A stretch of DNA of 64,000 nt from Hemicentrotus pulcherrimus. Its lineage: Eukaryota > Echinodermata > Echinoidea > Camarodonta > Strongylocentrotidae. Location: contig BEXV01000868.1 in the NCBI GenBank assembly GCA_003118195.1, positions 20,002 through 84,001 on the forward strand, in the 5' to 3' direction. Position 1 is the stretch's first letter, and every line of letters starts with the position of its first letter. Below, piece after piece: positions 25,401-40,400 of the stretch. Position numbers and translations under genes: made by a program. The notes below the pieces were generated by a model. It did not search any database, was not told where the DNA came from, and worked only from the letters and a program-made list of their open reading frames with translations.

Positions 25401-28400
25401 ACTTTGAAACAGTCAGTTTTGAAGGTAACGAGTGTGGGAAAGTTAACTAATGCCCAAACAAAATGATGTGTATTATTTGTTTTATAAGATTATGTTTTAT
25501 TTGTTTAATAACATGATTTTAATAATGACAGGTCATTACCATTGGATAATGGCTGGTCATTATCCAAATTACGAGTTAGGCAAAATAAATGCCTGGTCAC
25601 GTGTAAGCATTCAACCAATCATTTGATTAGGATCCAAAACATAATCTTATAATATGCAATATCCTTATGTAATACCCTGCATTTTCTACCCATCCCACAA
25701 TATGGTAAAGTCACCATCTTACATTTCCCTCACCCAAAGACTCTCTGAGAGACTAAGGGGTATTTCTTGATGGGACCACAGGTTTGCTGTGTGCGAGACA
25801 TCCACAAAGTCTGATGTCAGCAGACTTTGTGGACATAGAAAATGACGACCATCTCCCTTCAACTTCAACCCTAAACCTAACCTAAAACCCCGAGTGCAAC
25901 CCTATATAACCCTATATGTGTAACAAAATAAAGTCCGGAGCAAAGTTTGGGTCACTAGTGACGAGCCCTAGGTATAAAAATAATATTAGGTTTTGTGAGC
26001 AGTGACTCACTATGCTTTGGACAGTCCTGGAGCGCCACCACGTATCTTGATCTCTTCTTGAGTCCATCCAGGAAGTAGACGATGAGATCCCTGATGTCTT
26101 CAGCATTGGACGATGTGAAGGTGAACTCTTCACCTTTTACCGTCAGCAGGGTGAAGCTCTGGCCGTGCAAATTACCCGTCCTGGAATAGAGATTGAGAGA
26201 AAGGTCAAAGGTCATAGTACTTGCACACTCAAATGTTGCACACTCAAATGTAAAAGCACTGACGAAGTAACCGACCTGTCTTCGATATTGGCAAGAATAC
26301 AACTCGGTCAATAACTTATTCTGTCAGCAGAATGAAGCACCGACCATGCATCCAATATACCCTCCTCTTCAAAAGAGGATTTTTCTTTATTTCATTCTAA
26401 TGGTGAACCCCTTCGTGTACAAGTATCTGAATGATTGCAAAACCTTCTTTCTCGCAATTTGCTAGTCGCGATGACTATAAGTATGAATGACATACATATT
26501 GGTAAAAACACATGTACAAGTTTGGAAACTTATATGCAATAAAAGAAAAAAAAAAAAAATAATAAAAAAAACAAAACCTGTCAATAAAGGCCACATTTAT
26601 TATATCACTAATGTTTCTCATTAAAACCCGTAGGTCTAGTGAAAGACCATCTGCCAATAGAACTTGTAAGCAGTCGTTACATGCACATACAGGTCAGTAA
26701 CTGTGTTTTTCTCATACCTGCTGCTTGACACCTGAGTGATCTCCGGGAAGGACAGCTCCAAAAGAACTTGCTCGAGGTCGTCGACCACGTACACTCCGGT
26801 CCAGTTGACGGCGATGATGACCTCGTTCTTGGGCAGGCTTGGACCGGAGAACTTGTAGGCCTCGTAGAAGCGTGAGAAGAGAAGCGGCCATCGGAGCTGG
26901 GCGTACCTGACAACGTCCTCCTTGACTCGGACTGGGTTCTCTTGGTCTTTGACGTAGTAGCTCTGTGGATGAGAAATATTGTTATATTCATTATTATTGT
27001 TACATTATTGTTATCATGATATGTTTCAAAATGTTCATACAACAAGGATGGTCTGCAATAATGCTTGTGAGCACCTTAGCAGCACATGGACAACTATTTA
27101 GGTATTCACAATGCACAATGCATTTAGTACCTGGTATTGTGCATAGTAAAAGCGTGATCAGCTGGCCCTGCACAGCTAGGGTCTGCATGAACAATACTAC
27201 ATCAAATCAATGGCTGAATGAAACATCTTGATTCTATCCTTGATTTGGATCACTAAGAAGTATTCACAAGATCTTCATGGTAACTAATGAAAATCAGGTA
27301 ACGTATGATACAACAGTTCTTACAGTGGACATGTCGATTGTGTAACATTGTCTTAACCCTCAAAAAACCATCGGTAGTTTGGTCAATTACGAGGTAAAAA
27401 CCATTATTGCCCATCTATCTAAGTTTCAATTGGCTCTATATATATTGCTCTTTGAAGATATATGCAGCCTGGATATATGAGTTGTAGAACATCCCAGATA
27501 GGCCATTTGTCTACAGTATCCAATTTTTAAAATCTCCTTGGGAAACGTTGAACAGGTTAGACTATATTCATAGAATGTCAATAACAGGTCAAAAGTCAGT
27601 GATAAGTTTAAGGGTTAAAGGCAAAGTGACTTACACTTGTGTGTTGTCTGCTGATCATCTGTGCCCATCTCTCGGCTGTCTTGGCTCCTGTCATGGCGTT
27701 ATCAGGTATGTAGGATGGGATGAGCTTCAGCAGACGCTCGTAGGACATATCACTCTTGTATTCAACATAGTATTGCTGAGCGGCAATGGCTGCCAAGTCT
27801 TCATCCTGTTAAGAGATAGGAAGAAAGAAGCAAACAGAATTAATGACAATAGAATTGATCAAGGTAATAAGCAATAAACAAAGAAACTAAAAGAATCAAG
27901 TACTGAGCATACACCGTCAGCTCTTTCATCATCATTTCTTCTACTAATCATCACCACTATTTTTGTCATTCATATTATGATGACCATCATCATCATCACC
28001 ATAATCATCAACATCATCATCATCATCATAATCATCACTCATTATTTGTATCAATATCATCACAATAAACACCATCTTGCTCAATATCATCATCACCCTC
28101 CTCCTCCTCATCCTTGTCACCATCATCATTATCATCATTATCACCATCATCATCACCATCATCTTTATCATCATCATTATCATCATCATCATCACAACAA
28201 CCAACATCATCATATTCATCATCAACATCACCATTGCCAACACCGCCACAAGTAATGTACCCTCCACTTCTATTCATCATACCTTATCACACCGGTACTC
28301 TCCAAATTTGACGCCCCTCACGATCTGCTGGTAGATCAGATTGGTACCGACGGGGTCAGCCGTGGGGTCATGCCAGGGGGCAAAGATCTCCTTCCTGAAG

Positions 28401-31400
28401 AACAATCTCCAGGGAGCGTTCCTCTCCTGCGCTCCCTTCTCTTTGGCGTACTGCTCACACTGCGAGATAGCATCCATAACATGGTCTCCTCCGCTACCAA
28501 GGGAAGATACCTGTAAGTGATACCAAAAGAGACATCTCATGAGTGATAAACAGTGAAACCTGTATAAAAAGACCCCTCCAGGGAGGCAAGAATAGTGGTC
28601 GTTATAGGCAGGTGGTCTTGATTGGCTGAACACTTCATAACATCACCGAGAACAGAACGACCGTAGACCAATATTTAAGACAACAATAGTGTATTTTTAA
28701 AGATAATTCTACCTTATCAAAAGAATAGCTAATAAATGAATTAAGCTTCATGTCCATCATATTTCTTTAGATGATTCAATAATGTGAAGACGACCTTCTG
28801 GAATGTACCACACATGGAATTGAAAAAAATAAAATAATCTACCTTCTCAAAGAGAGCGATGTAAAGCGAGAAGCCAAACTGGTCTTTCAATCCAATCTTC
28901 TGGGCTAGGAGCTGACAGAGTTCCCTGGCAGTGGTAGCAGAGTCAGCCAGTAGGGTACGGGTTGTTCCATCCATGAACGTGATGGGTAACATCAGGGGGT
29001 TCTTGGTCTTGGTAGCCTGGTTATAGATGAATAATATAATATAACATCTTAATTAACAATGAAATATATGCTTAAAAACAAAAAAACATCAATAAATGCA
29101 CTGAGTACAGCACTTAAATTTAAAAAAAATGATGATAGTACATACAACACTGTTTATAAAGGCAAACAAAAATTCAAGAGATAAAAACAAATTCATCTGA
29201 AGAATTCTTAAAAATCATTTCTGCAGCGAAGGAACAACCTCCTTCCTCCCCTGAAGGATTCCCAGGCCTGAGACCAGCTCCAGCTAATGCAAGCCTAAGT
29301 GCAGACAGAACAAACTAAGGAATATGATGGTTGGAGCCTTATGATAAATCAAAGTATTTTAACATGTTACCATGCTATAGAATGATATGGAAATTGGGTA
29401 GTGCATGGTGATAAAAATACAAAAGAACAATGAGCACTGCAGCACTGGAAAAATCTAAATGAGCTCTGGTAACAATTTTTGGTGATAAAATCTCACATCA
29501 ATTGCAAAAGATTCTTTAATAGCAACCTCCCATGACAAAAGTTTTTTTTAACTGATGCATACCTGAAGTTCGAGCCAGCTAGGTGGTTGACTCCTGGTGC
29601 CGTTGGCTAGGGTTCTCCTCAGTCTCTCCTCACAGTAGGCTGCATACCCAGGTGGTCCTTCAGTCATGATGAAACAGCGCAGGTACTTCACAAACTACAG
29701 GCAGAAGAAGTGCAACTCTTTATATGCCAAACAAATAATCTCTGGTCGCCACATTGTTTTCATCATGGGATAGATATACAAAAGGCTTCAAGAATATTTA
29801 ACTTTTTTCCAGTGCAAGATTAATCTATACCGGTGTTAAAAGGGTTGTCATCGAAAGAATATAAATGGGTAACTTTGCAAATCAAGACAAATATTAAAGC
29901 CACACAATTGTATAATTCTTGATAGTGATAAAATCTAACATGTCCACTGGGGGCTTAAGTGAATCACAAGTACTCTTAAAGCCCCACTGCACTACTTATA
30001 GCGACTTGCGCCCTCTGTATAGCAAATAATGCCTTATCGGTGCCTGTTGGTCCCCAATGATCCCCTTTTTCTTATGTTGATCGAGAGCTGATTTGATGAG
30101 ATAACCACCTGTCAGTGACCTTGCAGGGAGGTCTAATCTCCCCTGGCAAAACTGGTGCAGACAGGCTTTAATATAATTTGCTGTCTCCACGTTAGCATGA
30201 AATCTTCTTCTGGAAAATATTAAAATAAAAATGAGAGGAGGAATGACAGATGGTATCCTACCCTATCGGTTGGGGCGAAACACCCTACACAGAGGGAGAG
30301 GAGGATCCAACCACGAGGTAGACTGGTCTGAGAAGGGTTGTTAGTCAGCTGTTTACAGATCATGCAATAGATCTCATCCCTGGAAGGAAAGAGAAACAAG
30401 AAGATGTTTAATGGAGAGAAGAGATGGACAGTTCAAACCTCAGATAAATAGTGTCTTGTTTTATTGACTTTTGTTATTGTCTTTTCATCAGGAATGCTAT
30501 GAGGTGCATGTAGTAGATGATCAGAAAGATCAAATATTAAAGACAAATTTGATTCAATTGCTGTTGCAGTACATTATGCCAATCATGGAAAAACCATTGC
30601 TATTAATATTACAATTATTACTATTACAATTATGATTATTATTACTATGATTATCACTTGATTTACTATTTCTATTGTCCTATTATCATCATCATAACTA
30701 TCATTTTTACTATCACTATTACTTTTAATGTTAATACATATATTACTAATGACTATTAATATTACTATAACTATCATCATTAATAAGTGTTAACAAAATT
30801 ACTCTTATTATAACTACACATACTTGTATCACTATCATATTGATATTATCATTTACCTGAGCTCTGGACGTAGGAGCCCATGGCCTGTGATGAAGTGAAG
30901 ATTCTCCAGGTTAGAGGTCGGTCTATCAATCAGCATACTATTACCGACCTCATTCTCGTTTCCATCTTGAATCCTCTGGGCCATCTCCTGGCTGATCTTG
31001 GACTTCCTCTTGAGTGTCATGGAAACCAGCTTACGTCTCATCGTGTTCTTGTTGCGACCAGTCGTACCAGAGTTAGGCACATCATTAGGCTGCATAGCGA
31101 AAGGCAATTGCAGGAAGACAGAAAATTTTGTCAGGTTTTCTCACTTGCCACCACTAGATTGCCAAGCAATATGGTCTCTCTCTCTCTCTCTCTCTCTCTC
31201 CCTCTCTCTCCCACTCTCTCTCTCTCTCTCCATGTAGTAGCCCAAACATGAGTTGAACATATAATTTAAAAACATGATGTGACTGCCACATCTGCCTCGC
31301 CCAATCAGCTCATGAAACATTGGCACAAGCTATTGCTTTAGTAGCAAGAAGAAGAAAAAGAAAAAGAAAGAGAAACTTACAATCATGTCATCTCCAATCA

Positions 31401-34400
31401 TCATCTGTTCAGCTGTTTGTTTGCCATTCGACCTTCCTAAAGTGTTGTAGATCTTGGTCATCACAGACTTGCCATCCTACAAATAAAAACAGAACATCAC
31501 TTAGTTTTTAGGATTGTGGGAGTATAACCTTCTTGAAAAATATTTGCTAGCACTTATCAAAGTGCAAGATATCCACCAGCAGAGACAGTGCATATCATCA
31601 TTCATTACATACAAAACAGAAATTCTTAAATATATTTACATTATTATTTATCAAGGATTGTGGGAGTGTAACTTCCTGAATAATCCATTTGATCATACTT
31701 TTCAAAAAGTGGGCCAAAGTTAAAAATACAGCCCACTGCCTGCAAGCATCTACTTGCATAGACGATGTATATCATCATTTATTATATACAAAGAAAGTAT
31801 GCACAATGATAGACAAAACTAAGTAGTACACTATTCTGAAAATGGATTCAAACTCATTTGACCAAACTGACATGTAGTAGATTTCCTTTCCTTTTGTAAG
31901 TTATAACATGTTTATTTCTACGTCCTTACCTTTTTTTCTCTACCGTCCCATGAGCACTTTAGTTACACGAAGGTGGCATCATAATAATTTCTACTATTGA
32001 ATCAATCACAGTACATTGACTACTGGATGAGGTCATTCCCATAGGCTTTAACACTGAAGAAACCCACTTCCTGTAGGTAATGGGTTAAATCCAAACAAAA
32101 AAAGTAGAGGAAAAAGAGGAAAATTTGTCTTACCCTGTCAGCCATTGCAGCAGATGCCTTTGGCTCTGGAAGATCACCCATAAACCTCAAAATCATGATC
32201 CAAACAGCTAGGGCAGCCTGATGAATGGAAAGAGAGAAATATTACAAGAAATACAAATAGCAAACTAATTAACAGCTTATGTGCTACACAAGAAATGTTC
32301 TATAATCATCACAACTGAAATTTTAGTCAGTAATGAAGATGTACATGTACTTGGCATATTTCACAGACAAGGTTTAAACCCAAGACGATGTCAATCAATT
32401 GAAACAACTGCACAGAGCCCTCTCCCCCCACACACACACACATTTCATCATAACCTTTGCCCCGACACTAACCCTTATCCTAACCTTCACCTTCATGTTA
32501 TCATTATCTCCTCATCATTATCACCATCGTAATCATTATCATTACTACAATTAGTATCAATATCCTCAGTATTTCCTTTGGCAAACACAAAACCAAAATA
32601 TAATTAAGTTCTAAGAACAACCTAAGGGCTAGCTTGAAATTTAAATAGAATTTTAGAGCTAGTGCTAGTAGAGAATCATGCTCTTACCTGTCGATCGTTC
32701 TCATTCTTCAGATCCAGCAAGGGCTCATGAATAGGTTTGCGTATGTGAAACTGCGTGTGCCCAGCCTCAAAGTATGTTGCAGCGAATTTCTCAAACCGAT
32801 ACTCTGAGATGTCTTCGTCGTTATCCGGCACATAAGGCTTCATGGCGTCGAATTCACCTGCGATGACTGCATTTTGGTGAGACATTTCCAGATCCTAAGG
32901 AAAACACAGAGAGAGTTTCAAATATTAATTCTTTGTTTGATTGCCTAATGACTCCTAAAGGCTTGTTCAGATATGGCGCGCCAAAACCATCGCAAAAAAT
33001 CTGCCACGTTTTTTAAAATATTCACTGAGCTCTGTGTTATTATATACAGAAATGTGAAGCATTTATACTTTACGTCAACAAAAATTCCACAGACAGATTG
33101 CCACACTCTTTACGGTAACATGTTCCATGTATAGAGAGGTATATGTAGAACAGTATTATCAGGACCAAGAGCCATAAAGTACTTCTTCTACTATTACTTC
33201 TAGCAATGATAATAAACATTTCAAAGAAACGTACATGAGTTAGTAATTGGTTCCATAAACATGGTGCAGCAGCTAAGAAAGCTTGGTCTCTAAGAGATGA
33301 CCTTTTCTCTGGAATACTACCTCGACTAAGCCAGAAATATGGTAACGACCTTGCAGATGAGTCAAGATTTAAAATTCAAAGATAACACGTAAGAATTATG
33401 TATTTTGCATTCTTGATGTGTTTTTACTTCCAAATAAATTTCTCTACACTACATGCACCTTACCTTACGGCCTTGCAGATGTGTCAAGATTTGAAATTTA
33501 AAGAGAACACCCATTACTTGTGTCTGTTGTATTATGGAGTGTCTTTACTTCCAACTAAATTTCTCTAAGCTACATGTACCTTACCTCAAATCCTTTCGGT
33601 GCCTGTCCTGTATCATCATTTCCATCGATGTTTCCGAAGAGTTCATCCACCACCTCGACGTCTGTCCGTGGTTGATTGCGACGTATTTCTGCCTGCTCGA
33701 TGGCGTGGACCTTTTCCATCCTCTGACGCTTCTCCTGCTCCTCACGCTCCTGGTCCATCCTCTCCTGCTCCAACAGAAGAGCCTGAAGAAGAAAAATAAA
33801 TTGACATCAAAACTTAAAGATAAGTTTATAATATAGATTTGAATATTACCCAGGGAACCATAATTAACTACAATACCATTATTCTTGAGGGCCTTGCAAT
33901 TATTATTAATTGCCTGGGAGTAGTATTGGATAGTATATCCAGGCTGGGATGACCCTCAACCCTTTGTCTAAGATTCACAATAAATATAATGATCATATGC
34001 AATACCAGAGCTCTTTTCTTAGCTGGACAACTAACATATTATTTGATATCCAGGTTTCACGATTTTATCAGAAACTAGACAACTAACATACTGCTCTACA
34101 TCTAGTTTTTAATAATAATAATATACTACATTATAAAACGTCTTTTCATTAGAAAGAAAGCCCATCAACAAGAAATATTTGAGGTTACTTAAGTGGAAAT
34201 AAAACAGATTTTGATACATTTGAATCATGATCTGTCATATTCATATGCTTGTCAAAGGTAACACCTAATATGCGAACAGATGGTGAAGGTGAAATTATGG
34301 TATGATCAACAATCTTAAGATGGATATACTGTAACTGTTGGTGGTGATTTGGAGATGCGGAAATCATGAATTCTGTCTTTCACTACCCCCCCCCTCCTCT

Positions 34401-37400
34401 TTCAGCTGGACGACTACCATATTATTTTTAATATTTACCTGAGCCCTTCTTTCAGCCTCTTGCTTAGCCTTCTTAGCTCCAAGCTTTCGTTTCAGCTTCT
34501 CCTCCTCCTCCTTGCGTACCCTCTCTGCTTCCACACGACGACGGTGCTACGATAGAGCATGACAATCAAAGAATTTTTGAGATACGAGCCCACGTACATG
34601 TAGAAGGCAACTATATTCTAACTATGCCCATGAAAATGAATAAAGTTACTGATGGAAACACTGAAATTGTGGGAAGTATAATGCATTTAGGGACTATGCC
34701 CTAGCTATATTGAAGTCATATATTTATGTACACACCTCATAAAACTGTAATGTTTTAAAGTGAGAAATTAATATCTCTCCTAAAATTTACTTGTACTTAA
34801 AGGGTCACGTTTTGGCTATTCCTCAAAGATTTATTATTACACAAAACAAATTTTTCAAGATGAAGACTGGCCTTACCTCTGTCACTAGTTTCTTGTACTT
34901 TCTCCTGGCTAACACCATACGGAATCCTGACTGGACCTTGACGATGCTACTGCGATATTTCCTGGTTGTCCGACGAACCAAGAAGCCCCTGGCATGAGCC
35001 TGTTAAAAAAGTATACAATATATAGCTTTACTACCTAGGTGTAATAAATGGCCATGGATATGCTCCATTTTCACAAAAGTATAAAGAAAAATAATTTTAT
35101 CTAAAAGTTTGAATTAGAAATTGCAATATCTCTGTACAGAAGTAATATTTGAAAATCAAATTTTGAATATAGAATTAAGACATGAAACTAATAGCATAGG
35201 GGGAGAAGAAGAAAAATAAAATCATATTTTGGTGATAAGTACACTTTAATTAATGGACCTTTCAAAAAATACATTCTACCAACAGAGGGCACAAACAGAA
35301 CAAGTCAAAAGAAATGGAATGTAGACAATCATACAAGTTTTATTAGGTGCAAAATTTTATCATGTGCAAGTTTTATTATGTGCAAAGTTTATTTGTATAA
35401 TTTCTTGAAAAAATGAATTATTTATGAAAAAAAATGTTATATCTTTGTTTACCTTTCTGTTGAAAATAAAATAAAATATGAATATAATAATAATATACCT
35501 GGAAACCTCTGATTCTCCTCCTCGTAAACTCATATCTGTAAGCCAAGATCCTGGCTCGGAGGACAGCCTGAAGTCTGAGAAAACCTCTCTTCATCTGAAC
35601 AGGTACGGGTAGAATGAGAACATTGCATGATAATATCAGACGTTATTTTTACCGTTTGAGACGGTCATTCCACATGTTATGGTTTGGCTTTATATCAAAG
35701 CTTTTGATTTAGAGCCCTAAAAATAAGTCAGATGTATGAGTAGGAGGAAAGTTTCTGCACACGTTGCTTCCACTTTTTTTGCATGACCATCTTGCATTTG
35801 ATGCCAGGAATTTAACCCAAAAAAAGAGAAACTAAGCTATAAAATTTGTGAGTTTGCAACTCATTGAGTGGTTCAAAATCAATGTTTTTAAAAATAAAAA
35901 CTGCCCCCTTTTTTTTCTTCCAACTTTTCGACTGATTCCTTACCCATGTATATTTTTTCAGAGATGATACATGTAGCAAAAAAGGGAGCACTAATTGTTG
36001 GAAATTTAACGGACAAAATGTGATCAATTTAGCTCTAAAAACCTGTCCTGAAAGGGGTTGAAGGAAACAGTTGGCCTTCACAGCTCGTTCACAGATCTGT
36101 GCAAATGATTTGAGTACTACCAATGAGGATGAGAATAAAAATTTAAAAAACAAATGATTTTGAGAGACTTTTGATACAACCATAAATGGTTAACCTCAAA
36201 CTGGTTGTCGAAAACATGATTAAGCAACAGTCTCTCTGAGACCAATTTCTAACATTTTAACCAAGGACTGCATTACTCTACTTAGCCCTAACAGCTGATG
36301 TCTATGGAATCAAAATCCATTAGCAATTCAAGACCTTACCCCATCTTTGACGAATGTCACTGCAGCAAAATATTATCGGATCACCCTCATGACATAAAGT
36401 TACGGTATACAGTCAGGCTTTACACTTTGGAAAAAAGCATTCTTATAACAGATAATCTCAAAAAAAGAATATGAACGTACCTTGAGGTAACGGATTCTCT
36501 GAGCGTATTTTCGCCATGCCTTGCTGATGATGATGGCAGCTGAGCGCATCTGCAGGAAACGTCGTCTGTAGAACCAGCCTCGGAAGACCTTCTGGATGAT
36601 GACACACTGTGCGGTGAGTGCTTTGTCTCTCTCGCTCTCAAGGTATAAGTCTTGTGCATCCTGAAGGGGGAATAAAAACGAGCAAGATATTGTCAATTTG
36701 TGAAGTTTCTGGGCATATCTGAAAACCACAAAATGTTCGTTCAAATCCAAGTGAAAGCCAATTCTGATCTTGAGTCACTTAGGATTTGGACCACGTGAAG
36801 TTTTGAGAACACCTTTTAACATCAATCAAATCAGTTAAAATCACACACAAATGTATGAGATGAACACAGAGTGGGTGTACTAGCTCTGTATTCACATATG
36901 GTACTGCCCAGTGTTGTCCTGCTGTTTTGTGTTCAATCTGTTAAACTGTGGTTTATCCTTGTTATGTCAAAATAGACAGTTTGCATGTATGACAACAGAA
37001 ATCTTGTGGAACTCATATAGTGGTGGCAGCGGTGGGATGTGTCATTGAAGCGATGACATTTCTCATTGGACTAATTACAATCAAACCTGTCTTAGTGGCC
37101 ACCTCTCTATACTGTTGTTCAGTACTCACTGTTATATTGATTTTTGTCTTTGCCTATTACATAATAATAATAATAATAACAACTTAAATGCAGGGTTCTT
37201 ACCTTGAGGAAGACTTTCTTGGTTCCAAGCTGCCAGTCCTCACCTGCAAGGAATGCCTTACCAATCTTCTTACAAGCAGCAATGCAGTCTTCCTTTTGGG
37301 ATGGTTTGATCCCTGGTACCAACATCCTGTAGCGGTCTACAAACTCAGAGAAGGTGTGACGGATTGGGTATCCAGCTCGTCGGATCCTGAACGAAAGAAG

Positions 37401-40400
37401 ATCATAGTTGGCAAAATACAACTGAGATCACGAAACCGAGGCCAATACTGCACATTTAAATCTGACTCTGGGTTCAGATTTTTGTCCGAGGTTTAACGAG
37501 GGAATTGAGTCTGAAGTCTATGTTTTCTGCTTGTTAAACATGAATTTAGACAAAAGGTTGGATTTAACTAAATTAGAAGAATACATTTCAAAGAGAATTG
37601 ATTATTCATATATATTGTAACAAATCAGGGATTTAGTATGGGACGGAGGTTAAGCATGTTCAGTTGTGCGCACATATACGCGCATGCGCTATAATAATAT
37701 GGGGCAACGTTGATTTAGCAATTATCAAATTGAAGGAAAATTAGTATAAATTCCATATTTTGATCATGTTGGTCCAATTATCATGTTTCTTTTGGGGCTA
37801 TTATTTATATGATAGTTATCGAATCAAGAATAATGGGTTGTCCTGAAGATTGTGTTCGGTAATTTCATGAAATAAGCAGAAATGTTGTGTTACAGTCTTA
37901 TTTTAGTAACGAGGACATAATTGTTCTTTTATACGCTTAAGTACAGGAAGATTGTTTGGATGCGGGAGGATTGTGTATTAGGACTATCCACTACACTGTA
38001 TCCGTTATACAGGCCAGCCTCACCGAGGCTAACCTGAAGTTTTACCTTTGTTATACCCTACCTGTTGACCATGTAAGCATTAAAAGCTTTTTGACTTGGA
38101 ATTCAGTGTTCTGGTGTAATTTCTTGGAGCAGTGAAACGTTGGGAGTCGGAGATAACGAAGGGATGAATGATTGATTGATTGATTGCTCGAAGGATGCGC
38201 AATTGACTGTTGCTGTGCTCAACGATTGGGGTGACCGATTGCAGTCGAAGGATGCATGATTGTTGACATGCGACGTGAGAGCAGTGAAGAACTCCAGCCA
38301 TCAAGCTAGGGCATATATTTTGTCCAAACGGACGGAGAGCGCCTGGCCAGACACGGTCATCCTGACAAGTCATCCGTGTCAGCCAAGGTGGCGAACCGTG
38401 CCCGTCACAATATTATTATGTTTTCTTTTGAAAAAAAATTCTAATTGCTGTAAATAATTTTAAAAAAAAGAAACATCTCAACTAAAATAAAGACATACAT
38501 CTACATGTACATGTAAATGAAAGCTCTGTATCCTCTGATTAATTGTTGATAAAATAAATGAACCCCTACTTGGTGGCAAAAGAAAAGTCTAATTACCTGA
38601 TAGTTTCCATCATGCCAGAGTAACGCAGCTGTCTTACCACAAGTTCTCTCTCAAAGTCCTGTAAAATTGAAGCAGAGAAGAAATATATTACTACTAATAT
38701 CAGTTGCTCCTTATATACCAATCAAATCTGTCAAGCTGTGACAAACATGGTACTTTAGACATTACTACCCTGGTTGCCAATTGGTTGTATGTTCTGGTGA
38801 TAATTGCTCCACGTTATATGTCCTACGGTAACAGCATTCTCAAATTCACACCTGGATAACATGATACCTAACACCATGAAACATAACCCTTATCCTAACC
38901 TACCCCAACACATAAACCTAACCTTAAACATATACCTTTACCTATACCTAAACCTAAATTAAAACCTAATAGCAAGCCTAACCCTAAAACTACGTCTTCA
39001 GCGAATCAACAAGTAACTGTCGCCAGAGCAAATGTCAAAGGCATCCATCCTAGCCGTATGTCTTTAATGAGTCAAAAAGTAACTGCTGCCAGAGCAAATG
39101 TAAAAACATCTGCCGACCAACTCACATTAGGCTGTTTATGCTCGTTTGGCTTGATACAGCGGACAAAGAATGGCTGACATGCTCCCAGAGTGGTCATCAG
39201 AAGATCTAGAGACTTCTTGAACTGTGCTCCCAGCGTTGGTGACTTCTTGCGCATTTCAGTGGTGGACGAGAGGTCTTTGGCAAAAAGAATCGTGAGGTAT
39301 TTGTTCTGACTGGTGCGGATTAGCTGGATGAAGTCAGGGCTGAAGGTGTCACGATTCTTGTCCAGGAAACCTATAGGGAGTGAGCCGAGGCAAACATTTA
39401 TGATCAGTTTCCTTTATTCACTGTCAGGGAGTAGAATAAACCCTACTCAACAAGGAAATGGGAGGGGAAAAAATATCCTGTAAGACCAGAAGGAAGTATG
39501 GATGTATCAAGGCAGATTCTGGCAGTTCAGGGATCAATAAGAATCGATTCACTCCTTTTTGCAACTAACGACAACCAATATTGGTACACTATCATGAGTC
39601 AAAGTGGAGGTTTTTAATTGTTGTTAAATTCTGTTGGTTCTTTTACATTTTAATGAAAACCCTCACACTCTATTCAACTGTTTCTTTTTCAGAAAGAAAA
39701 GACAAGCAACTTTTAGGCAAAACTTCAAGTTGAGCATTCACTTTCTCGGGCAATCTATGTGCCCATAGCATGAAATGGGTAAAGGGCACATACCTGTTGC
39801 TTCATAGTAGACTGTTCCTGCGAAGTGCTTGATACCAAAGAGAGTACCCTTGGCCGAGGCACCACTGATGTAAAGCTTGTTCTTGGAGTGTTGCTTGTTA
39901 AGCTTCGCCAACATGGTCTCATCAGATCCCTGGAAAAAATAAGGTCAATAAAAGTCCTCGTTTCCTGTTTTGTTTTTGTTTTTTTCTAATCGCTAATTAA
40001 GAAAGCAAATGCATGCCTGTAAGTAAGTAACCACAGGACCGATTAACTTTAAGTCCTTCCTGAAGGACTTGGTAATGAGAATTAATGCCTTGCCGAAGGG
40101 CACAAGCACACTGATTTGGATTTTACCCTGTGGCCTCCCGGTAATGAGACCACTGCATGCTCTACTACAGAACCATCGCGTCCCCTAGAAAAAACAACGC
40201 AAATTTGTGACGGCTACAACAAAAACTCGAAAAAGAATGCTTTCAAGACAATTGCCCTTACAGAAGCTGTTGAAGAATGTATGGAAAATATTTCATCATC
40301 CATGTCCCCTGGATACTGTATAATCATTCCATATATGTTTTGCATAACCATGTATGAAACATATTGATTTCTTCTTCAGCGACTACGACAATGGAAATGT

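Noticed and set aside
27944..28280. Overlapping ORFs rich in Asp, His or Met
   Set aside because: Low-complexity translations of a triplet repeat in intron 28.
38880..38992. Interstitial telomere tract
   Set aside because: The units are degenerate and flanked by sequence shared with other copies, so it is an interspersed repeat.
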